From: Allium sativum
Taxonomy: Eukaryota > Streptophyta > Magnoliopsida > Asparagales > Amaryllidaceae
Assembly (NCBI GenBank): GCA_030737875.1
Contig: CM060912.1
Location: 884,577,199 to 884,641,198 of the forward strand
Length of the DNA stretch: 64,000 nucleotides
Direction: 5' to 3'
Below, in pieces: positions 11,666 through 22,668 of this stretch. The translations under genes and the position numbers were made by a program. How positions within the stretch are numbered: position 1 is the first letter of the stretch; the number at the start of each line of letters is the position of its first letter. Under the pieces are notes generated by a model that worked only from the letters and a program-made list of their open reading frames with translations, made no database searches and was not told where the DNA came from.

Positions 11666-11675
11666 TATAAAAAGG
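11666..11675 (+). promoter_or_regulatory. TATA box of element A 5' LTR
   Basis: TATAAAAAGG, about 570 bp into the LTR, downstream of the GTCGAC cluster. Equivalent sites are TATAAAAAC in B (27875-27867, minus) and TATTTAAA in D (41994-42001). Transcription should start about 30 bp downstream. Confidence 0.6.
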
Positions 11676-12289
11676 ACCTAAGACCTAGCCTAAATCATAC
11701 TATCTCATTTTAGCCTCAGGCCGCCGCCATTAAACCTAGAGCTCTGAATTAAAAATACAAAGAATAAAATTATAGAAGATAGAGGACGATTCTTGAAGGC
11801 TACAACTAGAAGCTACAACAACTACGACGCCTTAGACAACGAATTTGGGACTATTTGATTTGGGATTTTTATTTGGGTTATTTGCTTCATATTGTAAGTT
11901 CTATGTTACTTTTTAGGCAAAAACGCTAAAACAATATGGACATGCCATGAATTGAAACCGGATTTAGGAACTATTGTTAATCCATTGTTTATATTGCTTA
12001 TCTTTGAATTATAATTTGGGGATATTGCTATGGCAACGTTGCAAGTTAAACTTGTCATGATTTTGATGTTGTTATGAATCACTTGGGCTTAATTGTTTGG
12101 CAAGTTGGACTAATACATGTCCATGGAATCACTATGTTTATCGAAATCTTTATGTTGATTAAACCATGCCTATGGTACTAATTAAACCATGGCTATGACT
12201 ATTGATGGAATTATGCATGTGATGTTAATATACCCGTCATGATTAATGAAAAATTGGGTATTGCTAAGTTATGATGAAAAGTTGGAATT

Positions 12290-12660
12290 ATTATGTTTAT
12301 AATAGTAGATATGTTAAAAACGCTAAATTGGAATCATTATGTCTATGAGAATTATTATGTTAAAGATGCTAAATTGGAATCATTATGTCTATAATGTTAG
12401 TTGAGAATCATTATGTTAAAAATGCTAAATTGGAACCATTATGTTTATAATGTTAGTTGAGAATCATTATGCTAAAAACGCTAAATTGGAAACATTATGT
12501 CTACAATGTTAGTTGAGAATCATTATGTTAAAATGCTAAGTTGGAACCATTATGTTTATAATGTTAGATGAGAATCATTATGATAAATTGGAATCATTAT
12601 GTCTATGAGAATTATTATGTTAAAAAAAATGCTAAATTGGAATCCACTATGCCTATTAGG
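12290..12660 (+). repeat. AT-rich tandem repeats (A LTR)
   Basis: About seven imperfect units of roughly 45-60 bp, built from GCTAAATTGGAATCATTATG and ATGTTAGTTGAGAATCATTA. The 3' LTR has the same block at about 17150-17510. No coding meaning is seen. Confidence 0.7.
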
Positions 12661-13174
12661 ATTACTATGCCTTTAATGTTTCATGTTTATAATAAAATTA
12701 TTATTATGCCCGCAATGATTATTATGCCTATGATGTAAAAGTTGAAATCATCATGTTAAATTAAGTTGGAATCATTACTATGCCAAGTTATCATCATACT
12801 AGTATTGCAACCATGTGATATGTTATAGCCTGTTTGTTATGCAAGTGATGTTGGAATTGTCACATATGCCTATCACATGTTTGGTGTTATTCCCCTTTTA
12901 TCTCTTGAATTGTTTATGCTTGTGAACGAAGTGCGTTTATATACGTTGGGGATTCGATTGGGTAGAATAGGCAAAACTTGAATTAATTATAAGCATAAAC
13001 TGTGAAATTTGGCATAAGTAGAACATGAAATATGGCACGAAAACTTGACTTGAACATGCCATAACTTGACTTTAAACATGCCTTAGTTGGGCACGAATTT
13101 GACATATGAACATGATGTGGAAATAGCAAAATCTGATAAGAACATGGGCATGACTTTAGAAAACAAGAAAGTGG

Positions 13175-13382
13175 CCAACTCGAGGTTGGGTTGAGTTTGT
13201 AGTGTAAATCTGCTCGGAACCGCCCGGCAAATCCAGTTGCTACAAACAATAGGATCCAATGTGGGTAGTTGGTCACATCGCGCTTGAAACCCGAGATTGG
13301 GTTGAGTTCGTAGCGTAAACCTGCCCGGAACCGCCCGGCAAATCCAGTGGCTACGAACAACAGGATCCAATGTGAGTGGTTC
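13175..13382 (+). repeat. Paired CCGG hairpin modules (A 5' LTR)
   Basis: Two tandem modules of about 100 bp (13175-13273 and about 13281-13382). Each has a conserved apex with the core CGGAACCGCCCGG. Copy 1 stems are CCAACT/AGTTGG, TTGGGT/ATCCAA and GTTTGTAG/CTACAAAC. Copy 2 has GTTCGTAG/CTACGAAC, a compensated T-A to C-G change. The A 3' LTR has the pair at 18031-18240. B, C and D carry it too. Confidence 0.85.
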
Positions 13383-13407
13383 GGTGCATTAACGAACCAA
13401 TTAATGC

Positions 13408-13790
13408 CAATTAGGGTTAAGTCATGAACATGAAAAGACAACTTAACCAACTTGAACACGGTTTGTAGGGCTAAGTCATGAACTTGAAAACGACAACACT
13501 TAGCCAACTTGACATGACACGTAGGCGGGTTAAGTCATGAACATGAAAAGACAACTTAACCAACTTGAACACGGTTTGTAGGGCTAAGTCATGAACTTGA
13601 AAACGACAACACTTAGCCAACTTGACATGACACGTAGGCGGGTTAAGTCGCGAACTGAAATGACATACTTAACCATCTTGACATGACTAGACTAGAAAAG
13701 GATTAAGTCACGAATTACATGACTTATTCTGTTAGGCAGGTTAGGTCACGAATTACATGACCTAATCTATTAGGCGAAACCCTAGACACG
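13408..13790 (+). repeat. Tandem array of GGTTAAGT hairpins (A 5' LTR)
   Basis: About seven units of roughly 60 bp, each with complementary 8-10 bp arms. Arm pairs seen are GGTTAAGT/ACTTAACC (13415-13448), GGCTAAGT/ACTTAGCC in alternate units, and GGTTAGGTCA/TGACCTAATC (13739-13767). The units differ by paired substitutions that keep the arms complementary. The A 3' LTR has the array at about 18270-18640, and B has a related array of about eleven units. Confidence 0.85.
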
Positions 13791-14402
13791 ACCCCTTTCA
13801 GCAGTAACCCTCTAGATGTATCAAGGTACCCTGGGGCTAGGCTGGGTGGGGCACGATTACTGGGCTGATTGTAAGAGGTGAACGACGGCAGTGGGGTATG
13901 CCAGTGTAGGTTCGGTGGACTACGATCGTGCACGTATTCCGGGACAGACACTGGGTATCCGTATATTTACCTGTGCATCTTGAATCATGTCAGGGGTTGA
14001 CACCCTAGGACTGATACACCCGAAGGTGAACCCAGCACAGGTGACTACATTCGTGATTAGCCGTATGACACGGACACTTGACGAGCTAGAACTTGTAGGG
14101 AGCCGATCGACTAGATAATCGCTCTGTAGGACCCCGTACTTGGGTCAGACCCCGTTTTAGGGTCATTTCATGACATTGGGCCATGGGATTTATTTCGTGA
14201 TTAACTTGTGATATGGGCTTAGTATACTAGTACAGTCGATGCAACGAATCTCGAACATGTGATGCTTTACTTGACTTGTCTTGACTTATCCTGATCACCT
14301 TAGTCTATCTTGTTCACCTTGACACCATTCTTAAGCTTAGTTCCAGTTCATACATGACAGGTTGTTTTAACCGTTTCTACACTGAAAGTCACTAGAACTT
14401 AC

Positions 14403-14419
14403 TCAGTCTTTATGACTGA
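14403..14419 (+). promoter_or_regulatory. LTR stem-loop TCAGTC-TTTAT-GACTGA (A 5' LTR)
   Basis: Perfect 6-bp stem with a TTTAT loop, 41 nt before the CAG acceptor candidate at 14458-14460. The 3' LTR copy is at 19258-19274. D has CAGAC-TTTAT-GTCTG, a compensated inner pair. Confidence 0.75.
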
Positions 14420-14422
14420 CCC

Positions 14423-14460
14423 TTTTCCTTTCACCTCTTTTTCTTTCGTTTCCCCCCCAG
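14423..14460 (+). promoter_or_regulatory. Pyrimidine tract and CAG acceptor candidate (A 5' LTR)
   Basis: A pyrimidine-rich run ending CCCCCCCAG/GTTCTC fits a plant 3' splice site. With the donor-like TTG/TAAGT region (GT at 11894) it would remove about 2.6 kb from the leader. Equivalent sites are at 19314 (A 3' LTR), 44877, 50709 and 56523 (D), and 24609 and 30796 (B, minus). Splicing is inferred. Confidence 0.5.
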
Positions 14461-14828
14461 GTTCTCAGGGAGGAATAACTAGCTCTTAGCTTGGATATCA
14501 CTTGCTTTGGCTCAGCATGTACGGTTTGCTATGGCTGCTTCTTTTTACTGCACTTGGGGAATAAGCTGTTTTACAGTTTTTAAGTTATTGCTTCTTTGGC
14601 TATTATTACAAGACAGTTGTAATGAAGTTACTTGAAATGTTTGTAAAAGACATGGTTTATTTTGGAATGAAATGAAGTTCTGTTTTGCTCAGAAATTCTT
14701 CCGCTGTTTACTTAATTATTTATTTATGTTCTGTCTTGTGATAATTCTGTGATGTTATCTCGATAATACCTCTCCAAAACTAGGGCATTCCCTTTGTGAG
14801 TAACCTTAGCGGAGGTGGGTGTTACACT

Positions 14829-14840
14829 TGGTATCAGAGC
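14829..14840 (+). promoter_or_regulatory. Primer binding site, tRNA-iMet (A)
   Basis: TGGTATCAGAGC, 2 bp after the 5' LTR, complementary to the 3' end of plant initiator tRNA-Met. It primes minus-strand cDNA synthesis. Confidence 0.9.
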
Positions 14841-15129
14841 AGAAGGTTACCAAGACTGGGCAAAAGTTTTGAAAACCTTTTGAATTTTTTTTTTTCAAAA
14901 CCATTTACAAAGAAGCATTTTCCAAGAAAAAGTTTTTAAAGGCTATTCCCCAAAAGCCATTAGCACTATCTTTTGTTTCCTTGTTTGAATCTCTTTCCCT
15001 TTCTTTTCGCCATCTGTAGTCGCAGTAGCTTTACCTGCGGCTAATCTTCTTTCTAGCTTCGTAGAGGGTTTTCCCGTATGATGGAGATAGTTTTCGTGAG
15101 GCTTGTTAACATGTTATATAGGATAGGTA

Positions 15130-15363
15130 TGAGTGATAAGGATAAAGATAAGGCGGATGAGTCTTCCGGAGTGATTGAGCCAAGCATCCTTGAAGGTGTA
15201 AAAGTGGAAACATTGAGTCGAGTTCTGATTCGTGTCTTAGGAACGGAGATCTAGGAGATAAGGAATCAAGAAGTCAAGCTAGTTAAAATACAGTGGGGTG
15301 AAGCCCTAGAAGACGCAACTTGGGAAATTTAAGAAAAGATAAGCGCGCTATACCCATTTCTTT
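15130..15363 (+). pseudogene. Element A minimal polyprotein: gag start joined to chromodomain
   Basis: One frame from ATG at 15130 starts MSDKDKDKADESSG, a plausible gag N-terminus. It then runs into text typical of the integrase C-terminal chromodomain (VLIRVLGTEI, NQEVKLVKIQWGEALEDATW, YPFLF). Two in-frame stops lie inside the chromodomain part (TAG after GTEI, TAA after TWEI). Everything between gag start and chromodomain is missing, so one large in-frame internal deletion is the simplest origin. The junction is probably near 15170-15200. The chromodomain assignment rests on the LVKIQW...EDATWE...YPFLF pattern. Confidence 0.75.
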
Positions 15364-15477
15364 TTAGGGTACATTCTAGATCTATTTTCCTATAGGTTTA
15401 CATACATTTCTCTTGCTATCCATGTTTGTTTTGTTATCTCCTCGATCCTATCTTGAGAACCATAAGCAGAATCTTTT

Positions 15478-15850
15478 TGGATGTAAACATGTAGTTGAAA
15501 CATGTTATGATTGCGAAATGGTTGCAAGTGGTTGCTCGTGGATGCATGAATACACATTAGGCACTAGATCGGCTCAGACACATTTTCATGTTGCATATGC
15601 ATGAGTGTTTATTTTGGAAACTTGGTTGTGCTATCATTTGGTTGTTGCATACGATTGAATGTTCGAGCACTCATGTAGAAATTATGAATTATAATAGGAA
15701 AAAAAATTGCATACATATTGGATTCATTTCACTAAACATATTTTGCATTTAGACGATCAATCAGGCCTGATCATTAGCATTAGCTAAGGAACATATACAC
15801 ACACTTCGCATATGATCATAAAGCATTAGAAGTCTTTTAAGGACAATGGA
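15478..15850 (+). other. Conserved 3' noncoding region of A
   Basis: Shared in order with D (46881-47330) and B (28790-28400, minus). It includes GGTTGCTCGTGGATGCAT, GGCACTAGATC, a palindrome-rich spot (15754-15775 with TCAGGCCTGA) and CATATACACACAC. There is no open frame. It lies between the polyprotein end and the polypurine tract and may be a packaging or 3' processing region; this is inference. Confidence 0.6.
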
Positions 15851-15918
15851 TACTCGTGTTTCATGGATGAGTAGATGGATGTTTGGATGTTAGGATATAT
15901 ATTTTTCCTAAACTTGAA

Positions 15919-15954
15919 GATTTCGGGGACGAAATCCTTTTAAGTGGGGGAGAA
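15919..15954 (+). promoter_or_regulatory. Pre-PPT hairpin and polypurine tract (A)
   Basis: GATTTCG-GGGA-CGAAATC (15919-15936), a perfect 7-bp stem, then the purine run AAGTGGGGGAGAA directly before the 3' LTR. Confidence 0.8.
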
Positions 15955-18900
15955 TGTAACACCCCGTGTATTCTATAACAGTGAAATTCACAAATTAAAG
16001 TATAATTAATTTCAAATCAAAGAATTAAGGGAAACGGGATACACCATTGTGTTCATCTCGGAAAAATACGCGAAATAGAGTCCGAGTTTTCGAAAAATGG
16101 AGTCCGTATGAAGAAGATATGGCCTCCGGAAGTTTCAGAATTCAGGTTAAAATTCAAAACAGACGAAAACAGCTCAGAAAAACAAGTTTAAAATTCAAAA
16201 TCGGGCCCAATTGGCCGGGGCGGGAAAATTCCCGCCTAAGGCACCCAGGTCGACTTGGCAGTCGACCTGGGCTAGAGGTCGACAGGGCTGTCGACACCCG
16301 TGTCGACTGCCAAGTCGACACGGTGTCGACTGGGTTGTCGACCTGGCCCCAGAGCCAGGTCGAACCCAGCCCACCCTGGCTGGCTTGGTCTATGTTTAGT
16401 CGATTTTCTGAGCCTTGCCTTGTCACTAGGGCTAGGTGTCAGCTCCGGATTGGCCTCTCCTTCAAACGAACGGCTATTATTGAATCAAGCTCCATCGACG
16501 GTCTAAAACAACTCACAAACACTATAAAAAGGACCTAAGACCTAGCCTAAATCATACTATCTCATTTTAGCCTCAGGCCGCCGCCATTAAACCTAGAGCT
16601 CTGAATTAAAAATACAAAGAATAAAATTATAGAAGATGGAGGACGATTCTTGAAGGCTACAACTAGAAGCTACAACAACTACGACGCATTAGACAACGAA
16701 TTTGGGACTATTTGATTTGGGATTTTTATTTGGGTTATTTGCTTCATATTGTAAGTTCTATGTTACTTTTTAGGCAAAAACGCTAAAACAATATGGACAT
16801 GCCATGAATTGAAACCGGATTTAGGAACTATTGTTAATCCATTATTTATATTGTTTATCTTTGAAATATAATTTGGGGATATTGCTATGGCAACGTTGCA
16901 AGTTAAACTTGTCATGATTTTGATGTTGTTATGAATCACTTGGGCTTAATTGTTTGGCAAGTTGGACTAATACATGTCCATGGAATCACTATGTTTATCG
17001 AAATCTTTATGTTGATTAAACCATGCCTATGGTACTAATTAAACCATGGCTATGACTATTGATGGAATTATGCCTGTGATGTTAATATACCCATCATGAT
17101 TAATGAAAAATTGGGTATTGCTAAGTTATGATGAAAAGTTGGAATTATTATGTTTATAATGTTAGATATGTTAAAAACGCTAAATTGGAATCATTATGTC
17201 TATGAGAATTATTATGTTAAAGATGCTAAATTGGAATCATTATGTCTATAATGTTAGTTGAGAATCATTATGTTAAAAATGCTAAATTGGAACCATTATG
17301 TTTATAATGTTAGTTGAGAATCATTATGCTAAAAACGCTAAATTGGAATCATTATGTCTATAATGTTAGTTGAGAATCATTATGTTAAAATGCTAAGTTG
17401 GAACCATTATGTTTATAATGTTAGATGAGAATCATTATGATAAATTGGAATCATTATGTCTATGAGAATTATTATGTTAAAAAAATGCTAAATTGGAATC
17501 CACTATGCCTATTAGGATTACTATGCCTTTAATGTTTCATGTTTATAATAAAATTATTATTATGCCCGCAATGATTATTATGCCTATGATGTAAAAGTTG
17601 AAATCATCATGTTAAATTAAGTTAGAATCATTACTATGCCAAGTTATCATCATACTAGTATTGCAACCATGTGATATGTTATAGCCTGTTTATTATGCAA
17701 GTGATGTTGGAATTGTCACATATGCCTATCACATGTTTGGTGTTATTCCCCTTTTATCTCTTGAATTGTTTATGCTTGTGAACGAAGTGCGTTTATATAC
17801 ATTGGGGATACGATTGGGTAGAATAGGCAAAACTTGAATTAATTATAAGCATAAACTGTGAAATTTGGCATAAGTAGAACATGAAATATGGCACGAAAAC
17901 TTGACTTGAACATGCCATAACTTGACTTTAAACATGCCTTAGTTGGGCACGAATTTGACATATGAACATGATGTGGAAATAGCAAAATCTGATAAGAACA
18001 TGGGAATGACTTTAGAAAACAAGAAGGTGGCCAACTCGAGGTTGGGTTGAGTTTGTAGTGTAAATCTGCCCGGAACCGCCCGGCAAATCCAGTTGCTACA
18101 AACAATAGGATCCAATGTGGGTAGTTGGTCACATCGCGCCTGAAACCCGAGGTTGGGTTGAGTTCGTAGCGTAAACCTGCCCGGAACCGCCCGGCAAATC
18201 CAGTGGCTACGAACAACAGGATCCAATGTGAGTGGTTCGGTGCATTAACGAATCAATTAATGCCAATTAGGGTTAATTCATGAACATGAAAAGACAACTT
18301 AACCAACTTGAACACGGTTTGTAGGGCTAAGTCATGAACTTGAAAACGGCAACACTTAGCCAACTTGACATGACACGTAGGCGGGTTAAGTCATGAACAT
18401 GAAAAGACAACTTAACCAACTTGAACACGGTTTGTAGGGCTAAGTCATGAACTTGAAAACGACAACACTTAGCCAACTTGACATGACACGTAGGCGGGTT
18501 AAGTCGCGAACTGAAATGACATACTTAACCATCTTGACATGACTAGACTAGAGAAGGATTAAGTCACGAATTACATGACTTATTCTGTTAGGCAGGTTAG
18601 GTCACGAATTACATGACCTAATCTATTAGGCGAAACCCTAGACACGACCCCTTTCAGCAGTAACCCTCTAGATGTATCAAGGTACCCTGGGGCTAGGCCG
18701 GGTGGGGCACGATTACTGGGCTGATTGTAAGAGGTGAACGACGGCAGTGGGGTATGCCAGTGTAGGTTCGGTGGACTACGATCGTGCACGTATTCCGGTG
18801 CAGACACTGGGTATCCGTAGATTTACCTGTGCATCTTGAATCGTGTCAGGGGTTGACACCCTAGGGCTGATACACCTGAAGGTGAACCCAGCACAGGTGA

Positions 18901-19680
18901 CTACATTCGTGATTAGCCGTATGACACGGACACTTGACGAGCTAGAACTTGTATGGAGCCGATCGACTAGATAATCGCTCCGTAGGACCCCGTACTTGGG
19001 TCAGACCCCGTTTTAGGGTCATTTCATGACATTGGGCCGTGGGATTAATTCGTGATTAACTTGTGATATGGGCTTAGTATACTAGTACAGTCGATGCAAC
19101 GAATCTCGAACATGTGATGCTTTACTTGACTTGTCTTGACTTATCCTGATCACCTTAGTCTATCTTGTTCACCTTGACACCATTCTTAAGCTTAGTTCCA
19201 GTTCATACATGACAGGTTGTTTTAACCGTTTCTACACTGAAAGTCACTAGAACTTACTCAGTCTTTATGACTGACCCTTTTCCTTTCGCCTCTTTTTCTT
19301 TCGTTTCCCCCCAGGTTCTCAGGGAGGAATAACTAGCTCTTAGCTTGGATATCACTTGCTTTGTCTCAGCATGTACGGTTTGCTATGGCTGCTACTTTTT
19401 ACTGCACTTGGGGAATAAGCTGTTTTACAGTTTTTAAGTTATTGCTTCTTTGGCTATTATTACAAGACAGTTGTAATGAAGTTACTTGAAATGTTTGTAA
19501 AAGACATGGTTTATTTTGGAATGAAATGAAGTTCTGTTTTGCTCAGAAATTCTTCCGCTGTTTACTTAATTATTTATTTATGTTCTGTCTTGTGATAATT
19601 CTGTGATGTTATCTCGATAATACCTCTCCAAAACTAGGGCATTCCCTTTGTGAGTGATCTTAGCGGAGGTGGGTGTTACA
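15955..19680 (+). repeat. Element A 3' LTR
   Basis: 3726 bp, nearly identical to 11098-14826. It repeats every sub-feature: TATA 16523-16532, donor GT at 16751, CCGG hairpin pair 18031-18240, GGTTAAGT array, stem-loop 19258-19274 and acceptor 19314. The end GTGTTACA is followed by CCTGG, the right TSD. Confidence 0.93.
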
Positions 19681-19826
19681 CCTGGACCACCACCAATTCC
19701 GGGTTTGGGAACTGCCCCTTGCGCCTCCCTAAGCATGTCTCTCATGAGGTCAGTAAACATTGCCCTCATGTCAGCAACATTCCCATTATTCTCTCCCCTA
19801 CCAGCACCTCTAGCATATCAGCTCAT
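19681..19826 (-). pseudogene. gag: Element E gag N-terminus (split off by A)
   Basis: Minus strand, ATG at 19826. Codon 3 is a TGA (19818-19820), then the frame is open through MRAMFTDLMRDMLREAQGA to a Gly/Pro-rich linker that ends at the A insertion. The same frame resumes at 11097. The early stop removes the natural start unless translation begins at the Met codons near 19769-19760. Confidence 0.8.
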
Positions 19827-20015
19827 CGTCAATCTGTAAAAGGGGAAACGATTAACGACCCCATAGTGGTGCTAGTGCAGTACGACTTCATTCTTATACT
19901 ACTAATAGTATATACATATATAACTTTTGAAAACCAAAGTAATCACAAATACGCTCTCTCATATACGTACTATATCACCCTAGTGTCTTTCCCTAGGTTA
20001 ACTACGCAAACTAGA

Positions 20016-20027
20016 GCTCTGATACCA
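20016..20027 (-). promoter_or_regulatory. Primer binding site, tRNA-iMet (E)
   Basis: On the minus strand TGGTATCAGAGC, 2 bp inside the 5' LTR edge at 20030. It fixes the 5' LTR as the right-hand copy. Confidence 0.9.
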
Positions 20028-20029
20028 AA

Positions 20030-22663
20030 TGTAACGGCCCGCCCCGCACCAACCGACATTTACTCCAAAAGTGCATTGTACACATGTCCAGTTAGCACGG
20101 GACGGATCATCAGAAGAAAAAAGAAGAAGGAAATGAACTAACAAGGAACCTGTAAAATGTCTCATAGCGCATGGAACAAAATATAATAACAACATACTTG
20201 ACATAAAACAGGTGAGACAGTGCATAAGCTGAAAATAAACTAACATAGCAGCGGAAAATCCAAGTACAGCTCATGATCCAAAGTTAACATTATTACAACT
20301 TTTCAAACTGTCTCCAAAGCAAAAGCAAGATAAAGGAGGTACACTACTAATGCCCAAGTAGCGACCACCAACGACACAGGGAGAATATCTATATATCATA
20401 CGTGGAAGCCTCCTGCTCGCCTCCGAATCAGTTACTCGCCCATCACCAGCTAACCTGTCTCTAGTCTGCTCGTGTGAGCACCCAGAGTAATAAGAGGAGA
20501 CATAAAACTCTAGGTCAGACATAAAGCCTGGTATGAGCGATAAGCATCTAAACAGAACAATAACAGCTAGACTAAAACATACCTGAACCTGGACCTGCAA
20601 CCAAAGAGTTAGCACTACATATTGTACAACACTCTAAGGTGCCAATAACATGTGGTGTAAAGATAATGAGGGTGGGGTTGTGCATGTCATAGTGATGGCA
20701 AATAATCAAACATAGCAACCATTCTGACATCTCTCACTCAGTGCGTAAAGCATACGATATTCACCACTTCGATCACCCAACATACCTTGCTATGATCACT
20801 TTGCACCATGAAGTCATAAATGGCTTCACTACACTGATACATAGCCACAAATCCTTCGCTATGTCCACTTTGCCCCATGGAGTTGCAATGACCCCACTGC
20901 ACTGGCTCATAACCTTACTAATCCTTTACTATGTCCACTCTGCCCCATGGAGTCACAATGACCCCACTGCACTGGCTCATAGTCTTACTACGCATCACTT
21001 TGCCCCTCGAGTCATAATGACTCTACTGCACTGATAACGTAGTCTTGCTACCATCACCTTGCCCCTCGAGTCATAGTGACTCTACTGCACTGGTAAGTAG
21101 TCAATCATCCATTTTCAGTGGTGAATCGAAGTTATGAACGTCGACAACTCCTTAGCACACGTCCCGCGGCAAAACCCAACCATGAAGTGAACTCATTGGT
21201 TCCCAACTGAATCCTGAGCTCTAACTTCCATTTGGACTACCTTTGCATCTCGGGTTATTGGTCATCATCGGATCGGTTCAGATCTCCCCCTAATCATCAG
21301 TTCGGTTCGGATCGGAATGCTCCTTCTTCACTGGATCAGATCAGGTCATCATTACCTCAGCGGATCAGATCGGGTCTCCACGTCCAGTCGCCATCACCGG
21401 TTCGGGTCGGGGTCCTCCAGTTTGCCACAGTTCGGATCGGCTTCTTCTAAAGCAACCCGGGTCGGGTCGTAATCTCCAAGCCTCGTCGAAGTACACCGGT
21501 TCGGGTCGGGGTACCATGGCGGATCGGGTCGGAGAACATCAGGCGGGTAGGATCGAATGATGCGTGCCACGAGAAGTGCAAGTGAATCGAAGTGTGAAGT
21601 GTGAGAGCCGATCGGATTCTCCTACCGATCCGATCCGGTTCGGATGTCTTCCTGCACTTTTTCCAGCAAGCAATTTACGCCACTCTACGGCGTTTTCGAC
21701 CATTCCAACTATTCTAATCAATCACAAAGCATACCATACAGTCGTAGCAACATGTGTAATCAACCACAACCATCAAAACAACAATATGATAGGTTAAAGT
21801 GGATCAAAACTAGCCAAAACCCCATATTTTCCCTTAAGCATGTTTAGGTGAAACTAATGATGTGATTAGCAAAACTTAACCAAATTAACCCAAATTCATC
21901 TCAGAGGTCTAAAACATCATTTCGAATTTTATACATATTTTCCAGAATTTTATCATGTTCAAATTCGCTAATTAACACTAATTACCCTTAATTAGCCATA
22001 ATTAGTGAGGAACTATGCAAACCACTCACCTTAGCCACAAATAAAACTTAGATCTGAAATAAATCTCTGATTTGGTGCGAATCCCAATGCTAAGCAGCAG
22101 CTCTAACGTTGATTTGGTGAAGATCTCCCTTGATTTGATGTTGCTAAGCTTAATCCTTGAATATATGATGATTTGGAGGTGATTTAGAAGTTGGAGGTCA
22201 TTTTTAGGGTTTCTAAGAGATAAGTGGAGGCTAGAAAACTGAAATGGAATGAATCTTTAACCCCTTTCAACCTCCCCATAACCCTAAACCCGAAACGGGT
22301 TATGGGCCCATTCACTAATCACCCTATTTGGCCCGGTTAAGCAGTTTTTCACCTTCCAAACCTTATTTCAGCCATATCTCTCAAACGGTAAGTCCGTTTT
22401 TCACATATGACCACTCTATGGAAAGGTAAACCATCAATCGAATCTAATGGAAGTGGTTTTAGGTCAAAATTCCTTTCCAATCAAAAGTTATGGCCGAAAC
22501 ATGATTAGCTAGGGGCAAAACGGTCATTTAAAAATCGACAAAAGTCATGAACATGTAAATGACTCTAATGGTTATTTCCCAAGGTTACATGACCATACGA
22601 CTTCATATGGGAAAGAAATAAATGTTCTACGATCCTCCGATGCAAAGAATACGGGTTGTTACA
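20030..22663 (-). repeat. Element E 5' LTR
   Basis: 2634 bp, the better preserved terminus (TGTAACGGCCCG at its left edge). It contains the intact stem-loop CAGGC-TTTAT-GTCTG (20530-20516), the palindrome array (about 20787-21100) and the CpG-rich repeats (about 21260-21650). The short upstream ORF starts ACG here instead of ATG's GCC second codon (MTSNF instead of MASNF). Confidence 0.92.
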
Positions 22664-22668
22664 TAATG
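22664..22668. repeat. Target site duplication of element E (right)
   Basis: TAATG, identical to 4066-4070. Confidence 0.8.

Larger units (their letters stand above)
11098..14826 (+). repeat. Element A 5' LTR
   Basis: Starts TGTAACACCCCG and ends GTGTTACA. In order it has: a U3 block with the GAGTCCG motif; a GTCGAC palindrome cluster; a TATA box; a donor-like TTGTAAGT (GT at 11894); tandem repeats 12290-12660; the paired CCGG hairpins; the GGTTAAGT hairpin array; a block shared with B and D that includes GGGAGCCGATCG (about 14099); the TTTAT stem-loop; and a pyrimidine tract ending in CAG at 14460. Confidence 0.93.
11098..19680 (+). mobile_element. Element A: long-LTR, short-interior non-autonomous gypsy element
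   Basis: 8583 bp, plus strand, inserted into the gag of E. The LTRs at 11098-14826 (3729 bp) and 15955-19680 (3726 bp) are nearly identical, so the insertion is recent compared with E. The interior is only 1128 bp. It has a tRNA-iMet primer site, a fused remnant of gag start and chromodomain, a conserved 3' noncoding region and a polypurine tract, but no RT, protease or integrase core. Mobility would need proteins from another element. It resembles a LARD-type derivative, with LTRs over three times longer than the interior. Confidence 0.92.
4071..22663 (-). mobile_element. Element E: Ty3/gypsy chromodomain retrotransposon
   Basis: LTR retrotransposon on the minus strand, with its 5' LTR at 20030-22663, 3' LTR at 4071-6706 and a 5-bp TSD TAATG. 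Without the nested element A the interior is about 4.7 kb, normal for a plant chromovirus. Gene order on the minus strand is gag, protease, reverse transcriptase, RNase H, integrase and a C-terminal chromodomain-like tail, which is the Ty3/gypsy order. It has a tRNA-iMet primer site and a polypurine tract. Lesions are a stop at gag codon 3, four further in-frame stops, one frameshift and the insertion of A, so it cannot make its proteins. The lineage is probably Tekay/Del-like; this is inferred from the chromodomain and the LTR features shared with A, B and D. Confidence 0.93.

Noticed and set aside
11190..11681. 163-codon ORF and overlapping frames in the A LTR (also at 16047-16538)
   Set aside because: Present in U3 noncoding sequence, reads through the GTCGAC palindromes in several frames on both strands, and has no domain. 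A by-product of GC-rich repeats.
12983..13507. 174-codon minus-strand ORF across the CCGG hairpins (and 17839-18216)
   Set aside because: The peptide repeats because the DNA modules repeat. Antisense to the element and not kept in B, C or D.
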